Both the position numbers and the translations under genes were made by a program. From NCBI GenBank assembly GCA_036897095.1, contig JAYMSP010001652.1:1-29976 (forward strand): a stretch of DNA of 29,976 bases. Direction: 5' to 3'. The notes beneath the pieces are model-generated. The model made no database searches. It had not been told where the DNA came from and worked only from the letters and a program-made list of their open reading frames with translations. Source of the DNA: Plantago elongata. Taxonomy: Eukaryota; Streptophyta; Magnoliopsida; Lamiales; Plantaginaceae. Shown piece after piece: positions 1-11,976 of this stretch (position 1 is its first letter; every line of letters begins with the position of its first letter).

Positions 1-430
1 AACGAATAGTATTTTGGTATTTATATTTGGACATTCGTCACGATCCCTGACGTCCGGACCAGATCTGGGGCGCTACACCATTTGTCACAGGATAAAACTC
101 TAAAGTGTGTAAAAGACTCGACCCGTGCGACAATAAACTAGTTCGGCTCGAAATTAGCTAGAAAGCCTTCTATCAGAGAGCGAGCGAAATATGTGTGTAT
201 GAAGAGTGTGTTAGAGAGCTTGGAAGTTTGCAAGAATGCTTGATTGCTTGATTGAACAAAATGGTGAGGCCAAATGCATATTTATACATGATTCCACCTC
301 CTTTAAAAAGAATGGCAAGCTATCTAGAGTAATCTACCTCTAGATCTATCTACTAATTACAAGTACTAATTCTCTACAAAATTCACATCTCCATTGCTCT
401 TCATGATCTCTCTAAATAATTCATGAACTT
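1..430. other. Upstream intergenic sequence, possible retroelement remnant
   Basis: No coding region was recognised here. Read on the minus strand, the stretch has a TATA-like AT motif near 276-287 and a short direct repeat of 'cttgattg' near 237-254. Further along that strand, near 60-80, comes 'tggtgtagcgcccc', which vaguely recalls LTR-retrotransposon sequence. No paired LTR or domain is visible, so a truncated element end is only a suggestion. Confidence 0.2.
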
Positions 431-435
431 GGACT

Positions 436-459
436 TGGGCCGCACAAAGTAGATGGGCC
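436..459 (+). promoter_or_regulatory. Two TGGGCC (site II-type) motifs upstream of COPG
   Basis: TGGGCC occurs at 436-441 and again at 454-459, about 210-230 bases upstream of the coatomer start codon. TGGGCY 'site II' elements in pairs are a known feature of promoters of plant growth and housekeeping genes, where TCP-family factors bind. The sequence match is direct; a promoter role is inferred from position and from the kind of gene that follows. Confidence 0.4.
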
Positions 460-552
460 GTGATAAGGCGCTCTAAATTGTTAACGGGCTAACATTAACC
501 ATTGGACTGGACTTCCATTTTGCAGTTGGATCACGCACTAACTCGTCCTGGC

Positions 553-580
553 AACCCAATAGACATAGACAAATAAATAC
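553..580 (+). promoter_or_regulatory. Candidate CAAT/TATA region of the coatomer gene
   Basis: A CCAAT-like 'acccaat' near 554-560 is followed by an AT-rich 'aaataaatac' at 571-580. That would place a transcription start near 600-610 and give a 5' leader of roughly 60 bases. Both motifs are weak, and plant housekeeping promoters often lack a TATA box. Confidence 0.25.
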
Positions 581-666
581 GCACACACAAGCAATAAACA
601 AGCAAACAAGACTCAATTTGGAGATCTGTATTTCAGAGACTACGAACAACAGATCTCTGCTATCAA

Positions 667-3600
667 ATGGCGCAACCCATGGTGAAGAAAGACGACGATC
701 GTGATGATGAAGGTGCATTCTCGAACTTCTCATCCTCTTCCCGTGTGTTCGCTCAATTGTTACGTTTCGTTTTGCTTATGCTGAGGATTGATTGATTCCG
801 TTTGGATGTTTTTTTTCCGATTTTCGATTGAGCTGAGATCTGTGTTTTGTTTGAATTCCTGGGTGTCATTACGAGTGATCTAGGCTTATGATGATGTAAT
901 TGATCCGGTATTAGATTTGGGATTCGGTAGGTGGTAGAATTATGTTGTTTGCCTGATTCACACTGTTTTGAGTGTGGGAGCTTGTAGCAGTTTTAGGAGA
1001 TGTGAGCTGTGGTAATTGTGATCGCTGATCCATGTGAGAATTAGATTCGTTTGTGTTTCGGTGCTGGAACTATACCATTCGCATGATTCACAATGTTTTG
1101 AGTGTGGGAGCTTAACTGTTTTAGAGCTGTGAGCTATGTTAATTTTGATCGATGATCCAAGAGCATTATAGATTTGATTTTATTTAGGTGCTGGGATTAT
1201 GTTGTTTGCGTGATTCACTGTGTTGATTGATCGTTGATCCATTGGTGTATTAGATTTGGTTTCATTTAGGTGCTGGAATTGTGCTACTTGCTTGATTCAC
1301 TGTGTTTTAAGTATTGGAGTATTTTTTTTGCAAAGCTGTGATTATGTAAGTTATTATAATTTATCCATGGGTGTATTAGATTCGGTTTCATTTAGGTGCT
1401 GGAATTATGCTACTTGCTTGATTCACTGTGTTTTGAGTGCTGGAGCAGGTAGCAGTTTTGCTGAGCTGTGAGTTATATTAGTTATGATCTTTAATTCTTA
1501 ATTATATTAGATTGAGTTTTAATTAGGTGCTGGAATGATGTAATGGGCTTGATTCACCGTGTTTTATGGTATTGGAGGATGTAACCGTTAAATAGAGATT
1601 TGCATTATGTGAACTGTGAGCATTCATACAGTTTTCGTTCATTCAGTTTAGGTTTCCATTTATTTAGTTTTGGCTTAGGCTTAGATCTGTATGTTTATTG
1701 TGGTTCTGTCATGAATTAAAAGACTTGTGAGTGATCCTTGTAAGTTTAAAATAAGATAAGATGTAATGTGGTAATCCTCTCATTTGTCTTGATATAATAG
1801 ATTATCATCAAAGAACTTTGATGCAAGTCATTTCAGGCTTCATCTACCCATATTGATGCGTTTTATACTAGGAACATGCAAATTTTGTTTGATTAACCTA
1901 CACCGGAGGTTACAGTATTGTAAATGTGCACCTGACTTTAAGATCCTGCCCTTTGTGATGTCTAATCGATGTGGATGGTGACAAGTCTGAATGTTGTAAA
2001 CTTGCAGTTGATTACTCTCCATTTATGGGGATTGAGAAGGGTGCAGTCCTACAAGAAGCTAGGGTATTTAATGATCCCCAGTTGGATGCTAGGAGATGTT
2101 CGCAGGTGAGAGGAAAATTTAGTATTATGTCAATCTAATGTTTATTTTTATTGTCCAACCATTGACAATTTTGCCCCTATCTCTTTTTCAGGTCATCACA
2201 AAGCTTTTGTATCTTCTGAACCAGGGAGAAACATTTACAAAGGTTCGGGCTAGGATGTCTACCTATTATGTTTTCTTCAAAGTTAAAACTGTGTATGATG
2301 ATTGGCTTATCTATGATACACGGTCTATCTAAAGATCCCTAGCATCTACTTGGCATACCTTGTTGCGTACAGAGAACAGACCTTACCTAGAGATCTAAAA
2401 TCTCTTCACTTATGTTGGTCCTGAAATTTTGCATGATATACTTCCAACTTTGCAAGCGTGAAATTCACTGCATTTAGCATCTTGTTTCAATCTGGAGGAA
2501 TGTGATTAATGTTATGTTTAAATAATTTGTAACCATCGATATGCTATTTGAGTTGTTACTTATTTTGTAAACATTTCATCTGATATGCAGACCGAAGCTA
2601 CCGAAGTATTTTTCGCTGTTACAAAGCTTTTTCAGTCGAAAGATATTGGGTTGAGAAGGATGGTCTATCTTATAATAAAGGAGCTATCTCCCTCCGAAAA
2701 TGAGGTATCTTTGGCATTGATTTATGTCTTCCCTATCTGCTTCCCAAGGGATTACAGAATAAAACTATTTTTTGTATTGCAACAAGGTTATCATTGTCAC
2801 AAGCTCCTTGATGAAAGACATGAATAGCCGAACTGATATGTACCGGGCAAATGCAATCCGTGTACTTTGTCAAATTACTGATGGGACCCTCTTAACACAA
2901 ATAGAGAGATACCTAAAGCAGGCAATTGTGGACAAAAATCCTGTAGTTGCCAGTGCTGCCCTTGTCAGTGGTATTCGTCTGCTACAGGTACTGTTATCTT
3001 TTGGCATTAGACTAAAGTGTGGTTAGATTGAAGTTCACAGGTGGTAATATTACATTGACCATCTTTCTCTACAGACAAACCCTGAGATTGTGAAAAGGTG
3101 GAGCAATGAAGTACAAGAAGCCGTTCAATCCAGGGCAGCACTTGTACAATTCCATGCAGTTACACTCCTCTACATGGTAAGAGGTCGTATTAATGTTGAT
3201 ATCAGTGAATATTTCTTTTACCATTACATGATACGCTAGGTTAACACTTCTTTGGACTGAATGGTAGTGATGCAACGCTATGCAAGTGTGATTAGTGAAT
3301 GTGAGGAATTGTTTCATGATGTTCAGTTGTTCACTAATTTGCATCTTCAAGGCAATTCTTATACGAAATTCAGAGGTTATGACCCCAACAACTGACCTAA
3401 GTACCACACTAGCTCCTTGAGTTACACTGTGATGTGACTGTCTACTGGCAATAACTTTGTCTGTCCTACAGTCTGCATTCCGTTCTCTCTATCTCTCTAC
3501 TCTTACTAATTAAGGGATTTGGAGTTATAAGTGCATTGTTCGAGTAAATTTATCCAGGGTGAATTAGTTTCATCAGCGAGCCCTTTATCTGTTGGTTTAT

Positions 3601-6600
3601 GATGTTTCTTAAGTTTTTTACGGCGGTTGTGGTGTTTCAGGCTTTCAGCTCTGTGAGGAAGCACCTACCATGGTTGCACTATTCTTTTTGCTACAAAGTT
3701 TAAAGAAAATAGGCACATGCATCTAGTTTGTTCTACAGCTCACCCCCCCTCAAGAAGTAGATTAAATTGCTATATTCTTGAACTTGCAGATACGTCAAAA
3801 TGACCGGCTGGCTGTTAGCAAGTTGGTTACTAGCTTAACTAAGGGGTCTGTTCGATCACCATTAGCCCAGTGCCTTTTGATTCGCTACACTAGCCAGGTA
3901 ATTTCTTTGATGTTGTGAGGAAGTTCTAGAATGACTTTGTTTGAACTTTCACTTTCAGGCCACACTTTCAGGCCACATATTTCTTGTGATATTTAGGTTA
4001 TCAGAGAGTCGGGAATTAATAACCCAGCAGGAGAACGTCCATTCTATGACTATCTTGAGAATTGTCTCCGTCACAAAGCTGAGATGGTTATCTTTGAAGC
4101 AGCCAGGGCAATCACAGAGTTGAGCAATGTTACCACCCGAGAACTGACCCCTGCTATAACTGTACTACAGCTTTTCTTAAGTTCTTCTAAACCAGTTCTG
4201 AGGTTTGCTGCTGTCCGAACTTTGAATAAGGTGAGTTGCTCAACTGTACATCTGTGTCTTGAATTGCTGCTTGATATTTTTCTTCCTTTTCTTGATTTTT
4301 ATGTTGATGTCATTCTTTTTCTCCATTTTTGCATTTTCTAATTTCCAATCCCCATTAAGAAGTCAGTCATACCAGGCAATATCACAAGATGGTAACTATG
4401 ATGTCTATGTTCTTGACGTCTTGTGAGTTGTGACTGTCATATGTAATAGGAATGAAAAGGACTTCTCCTGAGTAGTGGTTTTCATTGAAACAGCCCTGGT
4501 TGGTCGTTTGATCCTTTTGTATCAGGCATCAGCAGGCAGATCTTGCTAAACTTAATATATCCATGCAGGTGGCTATGACACATCCCATGGCAGTAACTAA
4601 TTGTAATATCGACATGGAAAGCTTGATTTCGGACCAGAATAGGAGTATAGCAACTCTTGCCATCACTACTCTACTGAAAACAGGCAACGAATCAAGCATT
4701 GACCGCTTGATGAAGCAGATAACAAATTTTATGTCTGATATTGCTGATGAATTCAAGATTGTTGTGGTAGAAGCCATAAGATCACTCTGTCTTAAGTTCC
4801 CCCTCAAGTACAGATCTCTGTAAGTTGATGCTTTTCCCTGGAATCAAATGATTTGAACCTGACATTGATTCTTCTTCAATATACCTTTTAGTTTGAAGTT
4901 TAAACATCTCATACTGCTTGATCTAGGATGAATTTCTTAAGCAATATCTTACGAGAAGAGGGTGGGTTTGAGTACAAAAAAGCAATTGTTGATTCGATTG
5001 TCATCTTGATAAGAGATATTCCAGATGCCAAAGAAAATGGATTGCTGCACCTGTGCGAATTCATTGAGGATTGTGAATTCACATATCTCTCCACCCAGGT
5101 TGGCTTATATCCTCTTGGTAACTCTTTGTTCTAGAAAGCTTGTGTTAACTTCTTGTGACTTAAAACTATTGGTGTGCTCCATGTTAGATACTTCACTTTC
5201 TTGGGAATGAAGGACCCAAGACATCTGATCCAAGCAAGTACATCCGATATATCTACAATCGGGTGATACTTGAGAATGCCACTGTCCGGGCTAGTGCTGT
5301 AAGCACTCTAGCGAAATTTGGCGCCTTGGTTGATTCACTGAAAGTAAGACTGCTGTTATCTATATCTTCACTAGAATATCTATATCTTCCCTAGAATATA
5401 TATTTTTGAATTGCCAACTTGAATATATTTACACTTTCTTTGCTGCAGCCTCGCATTTTTATTTTGCTGAGGCGGTGCCTTTTCGACAGTGATGATGAGG
5501 TCAGTTTGCTTCATATAGCAAAATGTTCATGTTGTCTCTTTGGTTATGCTATAAAATTAGTAAAATATTAGATCTTTCACAAAAAGATGAGAGTGGCTAA
5601 CTTTGAAAATTCTATGAATGGATTTTTTTATGGTGTTAGAACTATACAAAGATTGTAAACCCATAAAAAATTCTAGTCATCAAGGAGACTAACGTATATA
5701 GTTTAAAGTCACCTTATGGATTTTATTCTCCATAAGTGGTATGACATTGGTGATCTTTATTCGCTTCACTTCTTTGTATTTACTTCCATGAAACTTAGTT
5801 CTGGATCTTTTCTACAGGTTAGAGATAGAGCTACACTGTACTTAAATACCCTGGGAGATGGTTCAGTCTCTGAAACTGACAAAGAGGTGAAGGAGTTCTT
5901 ATTTGGGTCACTTGACATACCTTTGGCAAATATTGAGACTAGCTTGAAAAGATATGTAAGTACTGTCTAATATTTTCTTAGTGCTGTGTATTATTGCATG
6001 TGTCCTGTATTTCATTGTATGGCTTTAATCATTTGTTTGTTTGGAACAGATTCAGGATCCTACAGAAGAGCCTTTCGATATTGATTCTGTGCCCAGAGAT
6101 GTCAAGTCTCTGCCTCTGGCAGAGAAAAAAGCCACCGGTAAAAAACCATCTGGTTTGGGTGTTCCGCCTGCCGCCCCCACATCTGCTGTTGATTCATATG
6201 AAAAGCTTCTCGCATCCATACCTGAATTTGCCGTTTTTGGGAAGCTTTTCAAGGTTCGTCTTTAAACATTTTCATCATCGACAATTCTTGCTGTGTTCTA
6301 TGACTGTATCTAGTGAGTTGCTGATTGGTTGTGTTGTCATATGTTCAGTCATCAGCACCCGTTGAGCTTACTGAAGAGGAGACTGAATATGCTGTCAATG
6401 TTGTCAAGCACATATTTGACAGCCATGTGGTCTTCCAGTACAATTGCACCAATACAATACCAGAACAGCTGCTTGAAAATGTAAAAGCCATAGAGTCTGC
6501 AGGACATTTGTCCTGTATTACTTTCTCTTTGTTCTTTCCCATTTTTTTCTTATTCTTATCCCATGTTTTATGATTTGCTAGGTTACTGTAATTGTGGACT

Positions 6601-7779
6601 CTTCTGACGCAGAGGAGTTTTCTGAAGTAGGAACTAAACCACTGAAATCCCTTCCATATGATACACCAGCGCAAACATTTGTGGCCTTTGAGAGACCTGA
6701 AGGCGTGACTGCAGTTGGGAAATTTTCAAACATGTTGCGGTTCACTGTTAAAGAGGTACTCTTTCCAGTATGTAGTCTTATTTATAGACATCAGGCTTGC
6801 TACACATAGGAATTTGCCAAAAATTACTTAAAAATAAACTCATGTTCACAACTCAGATTATGCCTGCGATGTATGTATTCTTCACGTTTAGCCTGGTTAC
6901 TCTGGGGGTACTTTGTCTGGAAATGTGCTTACCCTGCTGTAATACAAACTATATCTTATTTGTTGATAACATATTTTACTTGCTTGAACACGATAAGGTC
7001 GATACTTCTACTGGTGAAGCTGAAGATGACGGTGTGGAGGATGAGTACCAGCTAGAGGACTTCGAAGTTTCTGCTGCAGATTATATTCTTAAAGTGGGAG
7101 TCTCTAACTTCAGAAATGCTTGGGAAAGCATGGATGCTGAGACTGAGCGTGAAGATGAATATGGTCTGGGGCCTAGGGAAAGCCTTGGAGAAGCTGTTAG
7201 GGCAGTTATCAGCCTTCTAGGCATGCAACCTTGTGAGGTGAGTTATTTAATTTCCCAGTCATTTTTATCTGAAGACTATTTCTGTTTTTTTATATGGGGT
7301 AAGATTCTTAAAATAAGTTTCCAAACCAAATTTTCTGTAATATGTTGTGAAAAGTTACATGATACTCCACATAGCCACATGCATCTGCTACGATGTAGTT
7401 GTGAAAACTTTGGATCTTTTTAGTAAGCAGGCGATTCTGAAATGGGCAGATTAAAAAAATATCAGTTTTTCATTTACCTGACTATAAACATTTTGATAAT
7501 ATGTGATTTCTGTCTCATACTGCTATACATTCTGAAGATAGCACACCTATTTCTCATTTTCTATTTTCGATCTTCTATTTCCAGGGAACAGAGGTGGTCC
7601 CCAGCAATGCACGATCCCATGTATGTCTACTATCTGGTGTATACATAGGAAACGCGAAGGTACTTGTCCGATTATCATTTGGAATTGATGGTGCAAAAGA
7701 GGTGGCAATGAAGTTAAGTGTGAGATCTGATGATGAGAATGTGAGCGATGCCATCCATGAAATCGTGGCCAGTGGGTAG
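667..7779 (+). CDS. Coatomer subunit gamma (gamma-COP), 18 exons, apparently intact
   Basis: Gamma-COP is a core subunit of the COPI coat, which forms vesicles on Golgi membranes for retrograde transport to the ER. Exons read from GT..AG sites: 667-712, 2008-2105, 2192-2242, 2591-2704, 2787-2987, 3075-3176, 3790-3897, 3997-4230, 4569-4819, 4927-5098, 5188-5343, 5449-5499, 5818-5955, 6056-6253, 6349-6480, 6582-6755, 6998-7237, 7585-7779 (stop TAG 7777-7779). Phases agree at every junction and the product is 886 residues, the length I recall for plant gamma-COP. Residues ~20-570 are the HEAT-repeat adaptin-like trunk (landmarks '[10 protein letters not shown]', '[18 protein letters not shown]', '[10 protein letters not shown]'). 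Residues ~575-610 are a Pro/Lys-rich linker, and ~615-886 the appendage ('[20 protein letters not shown]', '[14 protein letters not shown]'). The start [11 protein letters not shown] matches the conserved plant N-terminus. No premature stop was found. The symbol is left blank because plants carry several gamma-COP copies. Confidence 0.95.
908..1600 (+). repeat. Degenerate ~128-bp tandem repeat in intron 1 of the coatomer gene
   Basis: Intron 1 (713-2007) contains about six related units. Each has an 'attagattyg' start, a 'ggtgctggaatt' segment, 'tgattcac(t)gtgtttt' and then 'agctgtgag'. The 'tgattca' anchors fall near 954, 1083, 1211, 1293, 1418 and 1550, so the period is about 126-130 bases with one shortened unit of ~82. 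Copies are diverged from each other, which points to an old array. Confidence 0.8.
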
Positions 7780-9085
7780 TTACTTTCGCAATCCCCTTAA
7801 TTTTGATTTCTTGGTCGAAGAAAGCTGTTTAGAAAGATTAATCCTTCCTGTGTTATAAATTGCTGAGATTTTGTTGTCTGACGTGAGAGAGAGAGAGAGT
7901 CATACACGGTGGAAGAAGCATTTTGTTTACTTGATTTAGTCCGGGTACGGCTAGCTGAAAATGTGATGTGCTGGGATATTCATATATTGTTTCTATTGGT
8001 TCCTTATCTTTACCTGAAATAATGGAGGATTCGTTATATATATGTAAAGAAAACTTTATTTGTACTTATCAAAGTAAATTTCAGAACAGTTTGTTGTATG
8101 CATTTTGAACTTGGGCACAATATTTTAAGGTTCGTAGAATGAATGCATTGGTAGATTTAATTTTGGTAATCTTACCATCTGTAATTTCATACATTTAACT
8201 TTGATGTGTCCACAAAATTTTATACACTTTTAGAAATGACTATATTCCTTACCTAAAACATAGTATTAAATAATATGAACTTTAAATTTTCTTAACTTCG
8301 TAAAATATTATCATGAATTCAACGTTTTTAATATCTTATCCTTAATTTTAAATTTTTTTACATACAGTTATTTAGGACTGCATGAAAATATTTTAACACG
8401 ATTATTCAAGTGAAGTTCCGAAGTAAACATACTCAAAAATTTAGGACTTGTTTGTGGCCTTGCACATAAATTTAAAATGTCTCTATTTGTTTCCAAGTTG
8501 CCTGTTGAGCCAAAGCCTTCCTTTTTTTATAGTCCAACTACAAATTCTTTCTTGGCCATATTATTTAGAGTATTAAAAAATTAATATCACTCATTCTTTT
8601 GGGTCAAAATCATTCAGTTTCAGGAAGGTCTAATTAACATATATGACAAGATCTTGTCCGGTCCCTTGTGCTAGTGATGCGCTCGTGCACTTAACTTCTT
8701 GGTTTAATCCTCCACATTTTAATTTCGAAGAAAGTAAGGTGGTTGAAGTAAAATTACGCTCTACTCGACATCGATATGAGACTTTGTGTTCGTAAAATGG
8801 ATATACCCGAAACTCGTTTATTTCTGACACGTAGAACCTCCACGTTGGTTCCTATCACTACTCACTACAGAAAAACAATACACAAACGGAAAAGCGGAGA
8901 ACAGAAACAAGTTCCATCCTGCTCTGCCAAACGCCATTTTTTCACCAATTCATTTCATATTCCATGGAAGAAGACCAATACGTAATTAATTCGATCACAT
9001 TCTTCAGCTAGATCGATTCGACATTCTACATTTGAGTTTCACACTTTCGAAGTATCGAACATTAACGAGTTGAGTGTGAGAAAAC
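7780..9085. other. Coatomer 3' region and intergenic spacer
   Basis: This is AT-rich sequence between the coatomer stop and the CAP start. It holds a (GA)n run at 7885-7899, probably in the coatomer 3' UTR, and several AATAAA-like stretches. Short open frames here have no recognisable content. The last few hundred bases would contain the promoter and leader of the CAP locus, but no clear TATA box was picked out. Confidence 0.5.
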
Positions 9086-9444
9086 ATGGATGAGAATCTG
9101 ATAACGAGATTAGAATCCGCAGTGACGAGTCTGGAGGCGATTTCCGCCTGAGGATTGCGGCAAATAGGCACGGCGGATGATGGCTGCGATGCGGCCGCAA
9201 CGGATCCGTCGATTTCGGCATTTGTTGATTTCATTTCGGAATAGTTAGTAGAGTTGCCATTGCTGGTGAGAAGATAGGTGGACAGGTTTATGACGTTTCG
9301 ATGATTGTCAAGGAAGCGTTCTCTGTGTAGAAGGAGCTTCTTATCGAAATGAAGCACACTCAGGTTGATGATCGCTTTTACGTTCTTGTCATGTTTTTGT
9401 TAGGTTTTGTTGTTAGTGATTAAATGATTGCAAATTGAGGTTCT

Positions 9445-9568
9445 GGTTTTGTTATGATGGTGGAATTGAGCTTGTGGTTTTGTTGTTATGGTGAAATTGA
9501 GCTTGTGGTTTGTGATTATGGTGAGTTTGAACTTGTGGTTCGTTATGTTGGTGAAAATGAAATTGAGC
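9445..9568 (+). repeat. Minisatellite, four ~31-bp units, in CAP intron 1
   Basis: Units begin with 'ggttytgtt' at about 9445, 9476, 9507 and 9537. Each contains 'atggtggaattgagcttgt' or a close variant, and the period is 30-31 bases. The array lies inside the predicted first intron (9364-10065). Confidence 0.8.
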
Positions 9569-10897
9569 TAGTTGCAGAAAGTATTCGGATATGCGAGCTT
9601 ATGATTCATATCTCTCTTCTGACAAGTTAGTGTAGTATGCAAGTACTAAGAGAAGTGTTGTAAATAAATAAGAAGTATTCTATTCCATGTTTATGATTCG
9701 TTTGGACTGGCCTCAGTGTTTAAGAGTGAGATTTATGTCTGAACTGAATTAGTGAGTGCCTCGCTATATGGCATATTATAGAATGTTTCATGAATTGAAT
9801 GCAAAAGTTAAATATGTTGAGAAAAGGCTTTACACTATATTTGTTTGGTTTTCTGGTTATTAGCTTTTTAAGAATTCGTCCTGTCGCATTGCATATTTCC
9901 TTTACGTGCATTGGTTTGAATTGCAACATGCAATAAAGTAACAGAAAAGTTAAGAAAGTGGACTCTAACTTGTTATTCTGTTGTGGATTCGGGGTAATCC
10001 TGGTCATTTGGTGTTACATTTGCTTTGTATTGAGGAAACTCATTGTACAAATGCCAAATGTGCAGAAACCTGACATGGTATGGAATTCCTCAAGCCACTG
10101 AACGAGGTGATAACAAAAGCTTCTAATTTGGCAGAGGGACGGCAGTCTGATTTCTTTCATCACTTCAAGACTAGTGCTGATAGTCTGGGGGCATTGGCGT
10201 GGATTGCATATACTGGCAAAGATTGTGGTAAGGTAGTTTGAACTGAATGTCCTCAACTAGTTCATCATATTCTGTTTTCCCTTGGTAGAATATGTTGTTT
10301 CCTGTGATATAGGTATGAGCATGCCCATCGCACACGTTGAAGAAAGTTGGTAAACAGCTTAGTTTTACTGCAACAAGGTAATATTTCAGATCCTAAAAAC
10401 ATGTTGCTTTACTCTTCAGTCAAATTGATTTTGTCCTTTCCTTTCAATTGCTTAGATTCTGGTGGAGTACAGAAACAAAGATGCAAACCATGTTGAGTGG
10501 GCCAAGGCCTTAAAGGAGCTTTATATACCGGGCTTGAGGGATTATGTGAAGACTCACTACCCACTAGGCCCTGTATGGAGTGCCACAGGGAAGGCAGTTA
10601 TATCTGCCCCTGTAAAAGCTCTTGCTTCAGGTGCTCCTGCTGCTCCACCACCTCCACCTGCTTCAGTGTTCAGTACCGAGACAGGGCGTTCCTCCTCATC
10701 AGTACCACCAACAGGAATATCCGCTGTTTTCCAGGAAATCAACTCAAAGCCAGTAATTGCAGGTAATTATCCTCCTTTATGCATGAACAATCAACATCGT
10801 TTTTTTTTCATCTTTCTTTATTATCTACAATTTTTTGCTTTTCCAGGTTTGAGGTAAGTCACTGCCAATATGAAAACCAAGAATCGCATGGACAATG

Positions 10898-11091
10898 TGT
10901 TGCATGCAGATGGGTAGTTGAAAAAGAGACTGCTAGTGTCTCAGCTCCTGTCTCAAAAGTGGGACCTCCCAAGTTTGAGCTTCAGATGGGTCGAAAGTAA
11001 ACAACCTCATGTTTGTTCCGGTTAGCAATAATTTTTCTGATTCTATTTGCATTTAAGCCTTTTCTGTTGCATGCAGATGGGTAGTTGAAAA
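10898..11091 (+). repeat. 27-nt exact direct repeat inside the CAP pseudogene
   Basis: The same 27 bases occur at 10898-10924, inside exon 5, and at 11065-11091, where they span the intron 5 acceptor and the start of exon 6. They include 'gcatgcagatgggtagttg'. In the exon 5 copy the segment falls where related proteins have a Val-Glu-Lys-type sequence. The match extends into intronic bases, so it is not explained by coding similarity alone. Confidence 0.8.
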
Positions 11092-11976
11092 TCAAGTTAG
11101 GCACAAAGACTTGGTAATTAATGAATGTGACTTGAAGCAATCAGTATATGTGTATGGGTGCAAGGATTCTGTTCTTCAAATCCAAGGTTTATCCTCATCT
11201 ATTTACATGCATTTTATTGCATCCAGGCCATTGACTTTAGCCAAGTTTAAGAAGCTTAAAGCAGATGCAAAATAACTTGCAGGTAAAGTGAACAACGTTA
11301 CTGTCGACAAGTGCACCAAAATGGGAGTAGTGTTCAAGGTCAGTAGGAGCTCTTTAAATTGAGTAGTAGTGTCTAGTGTCTACGCCAATCTACCATTACA
11401 TTTAAAGCTCATTTGTTTTTGTTTGACTCTTCGGCGTTTTAGGATGTGGTGGCAGCTTGTGAGGTTGTCAATTGTAATTCTATGGAGGTGCAATGTCAAG
11501 TAAGCATTGCCCACCCTTTCAAAGTTTCACTTTTGTCGCTACGGGCATCAAGAATGGAATTGGAACGAGACCAATGATTGACCTAACATCCTTGATTTAT
11601 AAACCTACCTCTGCAGGGTTATGCCCCAACAATTTCAATAGACAATGCAGGTGGTTGCCAGTTGTACTTGAGCAAAGATTCTTTGGAGGCTTCTATCACA
11701 ACAGCCAAGTCAAGTGAAATCAACGTACTGATACCTGCATCCGAAGCAGAGGGTGATTGGGTATGTTTCCGCTTCTCATTTGAAGTCTATTTCAAATTTT
11801 TCGTATTATTAATTATCCACTGTCTGCGAACAATGCTATAGTATATATTCGATAAAATATTAGATTGTGATTGTGCATTGCTCTTGTAGGAGGAGCATGC
11901 TTTGCCTCAACAATATGCTCATGTATTCAAAGATGGTCAGTTTATTACAACTCCCATGTCTCACTCTGGAGGCTAA

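Larger units (their letters stand above)
9086..11976 (+). pseudogene. Adenylyl cyclase-associated protein (CAP) gene, 5' half disrupted
   Basis: CAP proteins bind actin monomers and recycle cofilin-bound actin; plants usually keep a single gene. Exons: 9086-9363, 10066-10227, 10313-10377, 10456-10762, 10847-10996, 11077-11186, 11283-11338, 11443-11499, 11617-11760, 11890-11976 (stop TAA 11974-11976). The N-terminal helical domain is recognisable ('DPSISAFVDF', 'ALAWIAYTGKDC', 'GMSMPIAHVEESW'). So are the proline-rich linker in exon 4 and the C-terminal CARP beta-domain ('KQSVYVYGCKDSVLQIQG', 'GDWEEHALPQQYAH'). Lesions: TGA 9149-9151; frame change near 9239; TAG 9328-9330; a few bases missing near 10075-10080; TAA 10351-10353; TAG 10360-10362; TAA 10856-10858. 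Exons 6-10 have no lesion and all their junctions keep frame. Introns are retained, so it is not a processed copy. Confidence 0.85.

Noticed and set aside
3069..3407. 112-codon open frame on the minus strand
   Set aside because: It overlaps exon 6 and an intron of the coatomer gene antisense, with no recognisable content; treated as chance.
6797..7423. 208-codon open frame on the + strand
   Set aside because: It is coatomer exon 17 (6998-7237) read through its flanking introns, not a separate gene.
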